Below are positions 27,985 to 35,115 of a stretch of 64,000 nt of DNA, piece after piece. Location: the NCBI RefSeq assembly GCF_000455445.1, contig NZ_HG417094.1, positions 175,196 through 239,195 of the forward strand. The letters run 5' to 3'. The notes below the pieces were generated by a model. It was not told the DNA's origin, made no database searches, and saw only the letters and a list, made by a program, of their open reading frames with translations. The stretch's first letter is position 1; every line of letters starts with the position of its first letter. Origin of the DNA: Hoylesella timonensis 4401737 = DSM 22865 = JCM 15640 (lineage in GTDB: Bacteria; Bacteroidota; Bacteroidia; Bacteroidales; Bacteroidaceae). The translations under genes and the position numbers were made by a program.

Positions 27985-28126
27985 TCATAGAATGAAAATT
28001 GGTGTCGGTTATTAAATGTGGACAGCGAGCATCCTAAATAGTCAAATAGTAGTCATCTCATTTTCGTCTATGTCACGTAGAAGAATTGGTAAAATTCTTG
28101 ACAATTTGCTTTTGTTTGCCTTGCGT

Positions 28127-28225
28127 CATTTAGGTGCTTTTCTTAACTCATGGAGATAAGGCGACTAACCCATGGAGATAAGGCAACAAAGTTACGGAGA
28201 TAAGCCGCTTATCTCCATGAGTTAA
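28127..28225 (+). repeat. 22-bp tandem array with flanking inverted repeat (locus C)
   Basis: The best-preserved array. Units start at 28127, 28149, 28171 and 28193; two are identical over CATGGAGATAAGGC and the third reads TACGGAGATAAGCC. An 18-bp perfect inverted repeat, TTAACTCATGGAGATAAG (28143-28160) against 28208-28225, caps the array, so one unit is repeated in reverse at the right end. Confidence 0.8.
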
Positions 28226-28306
28226 TAACGCTATGATATGTGAACGACGTCAATGTTCCTAAGAGGGATAATTAAAGCATTGAATATAAGGAAGTTATGA
28301 AGAGAA

Positions 28307-28356
28307 AAGAAAACGTGCATAACTATTAAATTTTGAATAGTTATGCACGTTTTCTT
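28307..28356 (-). terminator. Strong terminator of the GH92 gene
   Basis: A perfect 21-bp stem (28307-28327 with 28336-28356) with an 8-nt loop ends, on the minus strand, in a short T-run. It lies 56 bp after the GH92 stop codon. Confidence 0.8.
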
Positions 28357-28411
28357 GAGATTTTGGAGGTTATTTTACTTCCAAATAAGATGTGAAATAT
28401 CTTTACATTTC

Positions 28412-30775
28412 TTAGTATTTATCTTTGGGCGTGTTACCCATTGTGACCTCTAATTTCCCACCTTTGGCAAAGGTAGCAAAAGGCAGGTAGGTACTGTTCA
28501 GCACATCTCCATTGAGTTTGTACTCTTGCACGTAGATATTGTCCTTGCTGTTGTCCTTCACCTGAATAACGAATTGTTTGCCAGGATAATAGTTCTTGTT
28601 AAGACGAATGGTTATTTTGTTGAACAGAGGACTACCTAATCCAAAGGCTGGCTCTTGTGCCGTCAAGCCTTTCACGTCGAACATACCAATGGAAGATTGT
28701 ACGAACCATGCGCCCAACTGCCCTTGGTCTTCATCCTGACCGTAGCCGTAACCGTGGATGCCGTCGGTGCCATAGAACTCGTTCAAAATGGCACGAACCC
28801 ATTTTTGCGTGTGCGACGGCTTGCCTGCTTCGTTGAACATCCATGAAATGTGCAAGCAAGGTTGGTTACCTTGGTTGTATAGGGTCTCCAAACCAGCGAA
28901 TGCTCCTACCTCTGTACCGCCACTAAAGATTAGTTTTTGCGACTGGGTAAAGATGCTGTCCAAGCGGTTGGTGAAAACTTCCGTCCCCACTTTATCCGCC
29001 AAAGCCTTGGCATCGTGAGGCACATAGAAAGTATATTGCCATGCGTTACCCTCTTGGAAACCGCGCCATACCTGCATTGGGTTGAAGTTGTCGATAAACT
29101 TTCCATCCGCTTTCTTTGGACGTACAAAGTTGGTTTCTTTGTCATAAATTCGCTCCCAACCTTTCGACAGCGACATGAGCTGGTTGTAATCGTCGGTTTT
29201 TCCCAACGCCTTTGCCATTTGTGCCGTTGCCCATGCACTAAACGCATACTCCAAAGTGTGCGATGCCGAGAACATAAACATTTCATCAGCTCCCTCACCT
29301 GTGTCTTGATGAGGCACATAACCGTGTTCTACAAAGAGTTTGGTATCGGTCTTTCCTGCACCAAATGGGCGGTTCTCGCTATCCAGTTCGTTCTTTCGGC
29401 AAGCTTCGTAAGCCAAGTTGACATCAAAATCACGAATGCCACAAGCATAAGCCGCTGCAATCATCAAACTGAGTTGGTTGGTTCCCACACCCGACACATA
29501 GCGACTGTTGGCTAAGCCATCGCCCAACCAACCACTGTCTTTGAACACCTGCAGGTGACTGCTGATAAAGTCGGACATGTGTTCTGGGTAAGCCATAATC
29601 CATACTTGGTTGAGATTCCATTGTGCTCCCCACATGGCGTCAGTGTTATAGAGGTTGAAAGCTGGCTTTCCATCCTTCATTTCAATCTGTCCTATCGTAC
29701 CGTCGTGTTTGGGATAAGCACCATTAACATCGCTGGCAATGCCACGACCCAAGATGGCATGATACAATCCTGTGTAGAATTTTACCTTGTCGTCTTTGTT
29801 CTCTGTTTCTACTGCGATGCGACTCAAATGTTCGTTCCAAGTGTCGTGCGACTGCTTCTTGGCTTCATCAAAAGCCATGTCCTTTGCCTCTGTCTCCAAA
29901 TTCAAGCGCGCATTTTCTACAGAAGTGTAGGAGACACCCACTTTCACGGTAATCTTTTCCTGATTGGAAGTCTCGAAAGTAAGGTACGCACCCGCACCGA
30001 GTCCGTTAGCAGTCAGCGAGTCTTTCTTTACCTTTTCGCCGTTGAAAGTTCCCACAGCGGTAGGTTTCTTGTCGATGACCGCATAGAAATATAGAGGAAC
30101 CTCAGCCCCTGGCTGATATTTCTTCACGTATTCGGGCAAGGTAATCACCCAGCCTTCTACGACCGTTCCATTATCTTTGATTTCTACTTTGGCATCCTTT
30201 ACGGCGCCACTCTCGCCTTGTCGATTGCCGATGTCGAACAATATTCGGCTCTCTTTACTTTCAGGGAAAGTGTAACGCTGAAATGCCACACGTGTGGTGG
30301 CAGTAACCTCTGCCGTGACGTTGTAGTCTTTTAGCAATACAGAGTAATAACCTGCTGTTGCCACTTCATCATCGTGTGAGAATGTAGAACGATAACCTTT
30401 GCGCTCACCCGTCATGGCGGTATCGCCCGGAACGGTGAAAAGCTGTCCCACGGTAGGCATCAGCGTGATGCCACCAATCTGAAATTCATGCAAACAAGGA
30501 AATCCCTCAATACTCTTGTCACGATAATCATACCCAGTAGCCTCCCATCCAGACTTGTTACCATAATGACCATTGGTAGACGGTCCGGGCTTTGCCATAC
30601 CAAAAGGCAAGGCACCTGGTGCCATGTGGAAATAGCGACAATGAGCCGTTCCTATGCGAGGCTCTACATAAGTAGTAAAGTCTTCTTTGGATGTACTTCC
30701 AGTATTCGTACACGACACCATTCCCAACATGCCAACGAATGCTAATAGCATCATCGAAATTTTTCTCATAATCAT
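28412..30775 (-). CDS. GH92 alpha-mannosidase-family lipoprotein with Gln at the general-acid position
   Basis: 787 residues. Lipoprotein signal with lipobox (GMVSC, near residue 22). Full GH92 architecture: N-terminal beta domain (YVEPRIGTAHCRYFHMAPGA) and (alpha/alpha)6 C-terminal domain (NTDAMWGAQWNLNQVW, EGNAWQYTFYVPHD). In characterised exo-mannosidases of this family the segment GNEPSHH carries the general-acid Glu; here it reads GNQPCLH with Gln638. The base-bearing segment is kept as DEDQGQLGAW. A Glu-to-Gln change at this position is known from GH92 enzymes acting on mannosyl-phosphate linkages, so this protein may not be an ordinary alpha-1,2-mannosidase. I found no clear TAnnTTTG box upstream. 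Confidence 0.85.
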   Translation of the reverse strand: MIMRKISMMLLAFVGMLGMVSCTNTGSTSKEDFTTYVEPRIGTAHCRYFHMAPGALPFGMAKPGPSTNGHYGNKSGWEATGYDYRDKSIEGFPCLHEFQIGGITLMPTVGQLFTVPGDTAMTGERKGYRSTFSHDDEVATAGYYSVLLKDYNVTAEVTATTRVAFQRYTFPESKESRILFDIGNRQGESGAVKDAKVEIKDNGTVVEGWVITLPEYVKKYQPGAEVPLYFYAVIDKKPTAVGTFNGEKVKKDSLTANGLGAGAYLTFETSNQEKITVKVGVSYTSVENARLNLETEAKDMAFDEAKKQSHDTWNEHLSRIAVETENKDDKVKFYTGLYHAILGRGIASDVNGAYPKHDGTIGQIEMKDGKPAFNLYNTDAMWGAQWNLNQVWIMAYPEHMSDFISSHLQVFKDSGWLGDGLANSRYVSGVGTNQLSLMIAAAYACGIRDFDVNLAYEACRKNELDSENRPFGAGKTDTKLFVEHGYVPHQDTGEGADEMFMFSASHTLEYAFSAWATAQMAKALGKTDDYNQLMSLSKGWERIYDKETNFVRPKKADGKFIDNFNPMQVWRGFQEGNAWQYTFYVPHDAKALADKVGTEVFTNRLDSIFTQSQKLIFSGGTEVGAFAGLETLYNQGNQPCLHISWMFNEAGKPSHTQKWVRAILNEFYGTDGIHGYGYGQDEDQGQLGAWFVQSSIGMFDVKGLTAQEPAFGLGSPLFNKITIRLNKNYYPGKQFVIQVKDNSKDNIYVQEYKLNGDVLNSTYLPFATFAKGGKLEVTMGNTPKDKY

Positions 30776-30940
30776 TTGTTTTATTAATTAATAATAGATT
30801 TATATTCAGTATAAAATTCAACGTTTCCTTTCCAAAAGCGAAGGTGGAAGAATCCGTGGAGCGCATAATCTTATTGGAGGAATCAACGCTTGTCAGTTTT
30901 TGCGTTCTCCCAACGTCTGCCAGAATTAGCAGAACAAGTT

Positions 30941-31930
30941 TTATTTATCTTTGTAAATGACCTTGTTCGCACCTGATGTGATTTCGAGCGATTCGCGGTG
31001 TTCCTTGATAAAACTCTCGATGTGTCTTACTCTTTTTTCTTCCAATATTTCATCCACGGCGATTAAGATGCCAGTCTCTTCCACGTCGCCAAACCCATCA
31101 TTGATTGCTGTACCAAAAAGTTTCATGGTAGGACTCAAGCCCATATAGGCATTGACTAATGGCGGAATGTTATAGCCTAACTGTCGAATTTCGCGATTTA
31201 GTATTCGATAATTGGCTTTAAAATCATTCCCACAGAACAATGCGTCTAACTCCTGCGGATTCGATTCTATCTTCAAAGGTCGCATGGGAACAATTAAATG
31301 CTCGCGGTCTCCGAAATGTTTTTCTAAAAAGTAAAGTATCATATCCCGCCCTTTACGAATGTACGACGGATACATGGTCATCTTTCCAAAGAAATATTTG
31401 AGTTTGGGGTTGAGTACCGTCAATGCCCCTAAGCCGTCCCACAAGTTGTCCAAGGCAAAAATACTCTTGGTGTTTCTACGCACATTTTGATATTCTAAAC
31501 TGACAAACGAGCGTCCTAACTCCACAGTGTAGGGCATGTAGTCTTTCAAAAACTTTTCAGAAAAATGGAAGAGATGACTTGTTGCTAATTTAGGTTGCCC
31601 ATCTTCGTCAAGTTCCCAATCTTCACCACACAGATAGCGATACCCCCCAATAATTTCATCCGCATCAGGATTCCAGACGATGAGTTGTTTATAACAGTTT
31701 TCGCAGGTGTCGTATTCATCGATATCCATTGATTTTCCTGTTCCTCCTCCAGCCGTACGGAAAGCAATTTCGCGCAAACGTCCTATTTCTTTCATTACGT
31801 TAGGGGCGTTGTGAGCTGTGATTACGAAAATCTTATTATGACTTTTGTTGGTCATCCTTAGACGCTTGTCAGGCGTTAATTCCGCTTTCAAAAGCTCTTT
31901 ATCTATGGGGTCAATAATCTCTTGCTGCAT
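30941..31930 (-). CDS. glsB: Glycine-lipid N-acyltransferase (GlsB-like, GNAT/hemolysin fold)
   Basis: 329 residues from the ATG at 31930; an in-frame start at 31996 would add 22 residues of low-complexity sequence, while the family N-terminus appears to begin at MQQEIIDPIDKELLKAEL. Motifs IGRLREIAFRTAGGGTGK and IIGGYRYLCGE followed by VELGRSFVSLEYQ fit the OlsB/hemolysin-like GNAT acyltransferases. In Bacteroides thetaiotaomicron the adjacent pair GlsB (N-acyl glycine synthesis) and GlsA (O-acylation) makes glycine lipids. Here it follows the PlsC-type gene at 32047-32874 on the same strand. Function rests on family and linkage. The start is the less certain part. Confidence 0.75.
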   Translation of the reverse strand: MQQEIIDPIDKELLKAELTPDKRLRMTNKSHNKIFVITAHNAPNVMKEIGRLREIAFRTAGGGTGKSMDIDEYDTCENCYKQLIVWNPDADEIIGGYRYLCGEDWELDEDGQPKLATSHLFHFSEKFLKDYMPYTVELGRSFVSLEYQNVRRNTKSIFALDNLWDGLGALTVLNPKLKYFFGKMTMYPSYIRKGRDMILYFLEKHFGDREHLIVPMRPLKIESNPQELDALFCGNDFKANYRILNREIRQLGYNIPPLVNAYMGLSPTMKLFGTAINDGFGDVEETGILIAVDEILEEKRVRHIESFIKEHRESLEITSGANKVIYKDK

Positions 31931-32046
31931 GGTTCTTTTCGAGGGTTGGTGAGAAAGAATAGATTTACTGGTGGTTGGGTAAGGGTCAACGCTCATCTTT
32001 CTACGTCTGATTGATATTTATATTTCTTTATTTCATCCTTTGCGGG

Positions 32047-32874
32047 CTATAATTGGTAAACAATGTTTTGAACATATTGCGCCCATTCTATGGGTGTCTT
32101 AGACTTGTCAAAAGTCTGCCAAGGTATAGGTTTTCCAATTTTCACATGGAAAGTTTGATGTTTATTCTTAAACATCTCATCTACAAGGAACAGCATCGCC
32201 AGGTTAACCTTTAGGCGAAAAACTTTACAGAGATGAGCTAAAAGGTAGAATCTGTCAGAATTTCGACCATCAAAGTGAATGGGGACGACATCCCGATGAT
32301 GCTCCACACTTTTGGAAATAAAAGTTTTCTTCCATGGAATATCACGAATCTGTCCATTTATTTTTCGCGAACAGAGTCCTGCCGGAAACATGATGATGTG
32401 GTTGTCACTCTTAAATCCTTCCTCTACCATGGCAGGAAAGTTCCTCCCTTGCTTGCCTGTTTTGTTGATACCGATGCTCACAGGCTTTAATGCAGGAAGA
32501 TTGAGAAGCAAATCGTTGAGCAGATAACGGAACTGGTTACCATAATAACGCCCAATAATGGCACCTATCGCCACACCGTCTGCGCCTCCTAAGGGGTGGT
32601 TGGACACAAAGGTATAAAGTTTCCCATTGTGCGGATCGGGCAGGTTCTCTTCGCCTTGTATCTCCAAGGTGACATCCAAGAAATCGATACAAGCTTCCAA
32701 CCATTCTGTTCCTGTTAGATGTCGATGATTCCAAAGAAAAACATTGATTTCGTCTTGATGAGTAATTTTTTTGAGCCATGACGCAACAAAACGGGGGAGA
32801 TAGTTGACCTTGTCTCCCAATTTATTTTTCAAGATTTCATCAATATCTATGGTTTTCTCTATTTCTTCGTGCAT
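32047..32874 (-). CDS. glsA: Glycine-lipid O-acyltransferase (GlsA-like, PlsC family)
   Basis: 275 residues from the ATG at 32874. PlsC-type acyltransferase: the first motif reads NHPLGGADG, with five residues between His and Asp rather than the usual four (HX4D); later motifs FPAGLCSRK and VVPIHFDGRNS are present. It likely adds a 3-OH-linked acyl chain to N-acyl glycine at the inner membrane. A longer frame starting at 32910 is rejected because the promoter box 32899-32906 lies inside it. Probably co-transcribed with glsB downstream and divergent from the dcw cluster. Confidence 0.75.
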   Translation of the reverse strand: MHEEIEKTIDIDEILKNKLGDKVNYLPRFVASWLKKITHQDEINVFLWNHRHLTGTEWLEACIDFLDVTLEIQGEENLPDPHNGKLYTFVSNHPLGGADGVAIGAIIGRYYGNQFRYLLNDLLLNLPALKPVSIGINKTGKQGRNFPAMVEEGFKSDNHIIMFPAGLCSRKINGQIRDIPWKKTFISKSVEHHRDVVPIHFDGRNSDRFYLLAHLCKVFRLKVNLAMLFLVDEMFKNKHQTFHVKIGKPIPWQTFDKSKTPIEWAQYVQNIVYQL

Positions 32875-32898
32875 TGAAACAATAAAACTTATAGATTG

Positions 32899-32906
32899 CA
32901 AATGTA
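32899..32906 (-). promoter_or_regulatory. Promoter -7 box (TACATTTG) for glsA-glsB
   Basis: Minus-strand TAnnTTTG match 24 bp upstream of the ATG at 32874; it decides the start because the longer frame begins within it. Confidence 0.6.
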
Positions 32907-33150
32907 ACATAAGTTTTTGTAATATACCGCTTCTTTATGCAAAATTGTTCAAAAATTATCTCAACTGTTACTTCATTGCAACAAGGCATTTCATTCTTCA
33001 AGCTCAAAAGTTGGCTCATGACAAGTCGGTTATCATTAAGATAATATTTTTTTCAAGGGTAATTATTTCATTTGAGGAGGTAGATAACACAGGAGTTAAA
33101 TCGTTAAATATTGCAAATTTTTATTGAAATATAGATTTTAAGTATAAAAG

Positions 33151-33165
33151 TGGGGAAATGTGGGG
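33151..33165 (+). promoter_or_regulatory. Probable MraZ operator: TGGGG repeats 10 bp apart
   Basis: TGGGG at 33151-33155 and again at 33161-33165, with a 5-bp spacer. E. coli MraZ binds direct repeats of TGGGN spaced by 5 bp upstream of its own operon. The repeats sit 10 bp upstream of the mraZ -7 box, where binding would cover the -33 region, so autoregulation is the expected effect. Confidence 0.7.
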
Positions 33166-33174
33166 AATTTTATG

Positions 33175-33182
33175 TATCTTTG
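33175..33182 (+). promoter_or_regulatory. Promoter -7 box (TATCTTTG) of the dcw cluster
   Basis: Plus-strand TAnnTTTG match 36 bp before the mraZ ATG; it is the first promoter of a 16-kb co-directional block. Confidence 0.7.
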
Positions 33183-33218
33183 ACAGCAAATAAATTTTTG
33201 CTTATAAAATAGGTACAC

Positions 33219-33695
33219 ATGCGTTTTTTAGGAAATATAGAAGCCAAGGTTGATGCCAAGGGCAGAGTCTTTCTCCCAGCCACTTTCCGCAAGGTGCTAC
33301 AAGCATCTGGCGAAGAAGTGTTGGTGTTGCGCAAAGATGTATTTCAATCTTGCCTCACGCTCTATCCCGAAAGCGTTTGGAATGAGCAATTAGATAACTT
33401 GCGTGCAAAACTATCTCGATGGAATGCGGCAGAGCAACAAATCTTTCGACAATTTGTGTCAGATGCAGAATTGTTGACCTTAGATGGAAATGGTCGCTTT
33501 CTCATTCCCAAAAGATATCAAATATTGGCTCATATTGAGCAATCAGTCAGATTTATTGGAATGGACGATACCATAGAAGTGTGGTGCAATGAGCGTGTCA
33601 AAGAGCCTTTCATGGACTCACAGGAGTTTGGAGAGGCGTTGCAACACCTGATGAATTCGGCGACAGAAGAGACGACAATCAATTCTTCAAAATGA
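33219..33695 (+). CDS. mraZ: Transcriptional regulator MraZ
   Basis: 158 residues with two SpoVT/AbrB-like swapped-hairpin halves, each carrying the family DxxGR motif: DAKGRVFLPATFRK (about 13-26) and DGNGRFLIPKRY (about 90-101). MraZ forms ring oligomers that bind TGGGN repeats before the dcw operon; such repeats are present at 33151-33165. Its stop overlaps the rsmH start by 4 bp. Confidence 0.93.
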   Translation: MRFLGNIEAKVDAKGRVFLPATFRKVLQASGEEVLVLRKDVFQSCLTLYPESVWNEQLDNLRAKLSRWNAAEQQIFRQFVSDAELLTLDGNGRFLIPKRYQILAHIEQSVRFIGMDDTIEVWCNERVKEPFMDSQEFGEALQHLMNSATEETTINSSK

Positions 33696-34630
33696 TGATA
33701 AAGACAGCAGGAAGTTACCATGTCCCCGTTCTTTTAGAACAAAGTATTGAGGGATTGAACATCCACCCAGAGGGCATTTATGTGGATGCCACCTTTGGTG
33801 GAGGGGGTCATTCTATGAAAATACTTTCTCATCTCAATGAAAAAGGACATCTTTTCAGTTTCGATCAGGATTTGGATGCGGAAAAAAACATTCAACAAGA
33901 AGGGCATGAGGTGCTGTTGCAGGATAACTTTACTTTTATACGTTCAAACTTCAGATACTTGAAGAACTGGATGAGATATTACAAGATAGATAAGATAGAT
34001 GGGATATTGGCTGACCTCGGTGTTTCGAGTCATCATTTCGATGATGAAAATAGGGGGTTCTCATTCAGGTTTGATGCTCCACTTGATATGCGCATGAACA
34101 CCAAGGCGTCGCTGACAGCTGCTGATGTGATTAACACCTACAATGAAGAACAGTTGGCTGATATTTTCTATTTGTATGGAGAACTCAAAAATGCACGAAG
34201 GATAGCATCACTATTAGTCAAAGCCAGAAGTCAAAAGAACATAACAAGTACCCATGACTTGATACAAGCAGTGGAAGCTGTGTTTGGAAAAGCGCGTGAG
34301 AAGAAAGACCTCGCAAAACTATTTCAAGCACTCCGTATCGAAGTTAATCATGAAATGGAGGCATTAAAAGAGTTGCTCAATAGCGCTCAAGAGTTGTTGA
34401 CTACTGGTGGGAGATTGGTTGTTATCACCTATCACTCCTTAGAGGATCGCATGGTAAAAAACATCATGAAGACAGGCAACGTACAAGGAAAAGTGCAGCA
34501 AGACTTCTTTGGAAAAATTGAAACGACTTTCAAACTTTTGAACAATAAGGTTATCACGCCTACACCACAAGAGCAACTGGAAAATCCACGTAGCCGAAGT
34601 GCTAAACTAAGAATCGCTGAGAAGATATGA
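33692..34630 (+). CDS. rsmH: 16S rRNA (cytosine-1402 N4)-methyltransferase RsmH
   Basis: 312 residues. N-terminal HVPVLLEQSIEGL and SAM-binding VDATFGGGGHS are the family signature; DGILADLGVSSHHFD and the C-terminal ITYHSLEDRMVK with NPRSRSAKLR complete it. It methylates C1402 of 16S rRNA, and is conserved as the second dcw gene although its role is in translation. Overlaps mraZ (4 bp) and ftsL (4 bp), so translation is coupled. Confidence 0.95.
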   Translation: MMIKTAGSYHVPVLLEQSIEGLNIHPEGIYVDATFGGGGHSMKILSHLNEKGHLFSFDQDLDAEKNIQQEGHEVLLQDNFTFIRSNFRYLKNWMRYYKIDKIDGILADLGVSSHHFDDENRGFSFRFDAPLDMRMNTKASLTAADVINTYNEEQLADIFYLYGELKNARRIASLLVKARSQKNITSTHDLIQAVEAVFGKAREKKDLAKLFQALRIEVNHEMEALKELLNSAQELLTTGGRLVVITYHSLEDRMVKNIMKTGNVQGKVQQDFFGKIETTFKLLNNKVITPTPQEQLENPRSRSAKLRIAEKI

Positions 34631-35115
34631 CAACGGATGAAAAAGACATAGATGTACAGCCCATTCCCACAGACGCTTATAAAGATGCGGATGCAGCGTT
34701 GGATTCTTCGGTAGATAAAAACAGCGAAGAAGCGCCTACCTTGAAAGAGGTTATCAAAGAGCAAGCGCGTGAAGAAGAGGCACCTTTATCGAGAAACTTT
34801 ACTTTAAGAAAGATTCTTGGTGGAGATATTCTAACCACGTCTACTGTGCGCAAACAAATTTGGATTTTCCTCCTTATTACGTTCTTTACTATCATTTACA
34901 TCTCTAATCGTTACAGTGTTCAGCAAAACCTTATCGAGATTGATAAACTTCAGAAAGAACTTAAAGATGCAAGATATAAGGCTTTATCCAGCAGCAGTCA
35001 GCTTACCGAGAAAAGCAGGGAAAGCAACGTGTTGGATATGCTTAAAAATAATCAAGACAGTGTATTAAAGATTGCGAATCAACCACCATATATCATCCAA
35101 GTTCCAAATAAATGA
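34627..35115 (+). CDS. ftsL: FtsL-like cell-division membrane protein
   Basis: 162 residues. An acidic cytosolic N-terminal region of about 75 residues, one membrane span near residues 79-97 (IWIFLLITFFTIIYIS) and a periplasmic coiled coil beginning QNLIEIDKLQKELKDARYKA, i.e. the FtsL topology. Sequence similarity in this family is low, so the name rests on topology and position between rsmH and ftsI. The cytosolic tail is longer than in E. coli FtsL, as in other Bacteroidota. Confidence 0.75.
   Translation: MTTDEKDIDVQPIPTDAYKDADAALDSSVDKNSEEAPTLKEVIKEQAREEEAPLSRNFTLRKILGGDILTTSTVRKQIWIFLLITFFTIIYISNRYSVQQNLIEIDKLQKELKDARYKALSSSSQLTEKSRESNVLDMLKNNQDSVLKIANQPPYIIQVPNK

Larger units (their letters stand above)
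27739..28411. other. Intergenic region: promoter, IS remnant, repeat array, terminator
   Basis: From left to right this 673-bp gap holds the promoter of the GH27 gene (27815-27822), a degenerate IS3-type transposase end (27856-27984), about 140 bp in which I see nothing, the 22-bp array at 28127-28225 and the GH92 terminator (28307-28356). Confidence 0.6.
32875..33218. other. Divergent control region between glsA and mraZ
   Basis: Contains the glsA promoter (32899-32906), the MraZ-type operator (33151-33165) and the mraZ promoter (33175-33182). The middle (32920-33140) is AT-rich, and I see no gene or stable hairpin in it. Confidence 0.5.
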
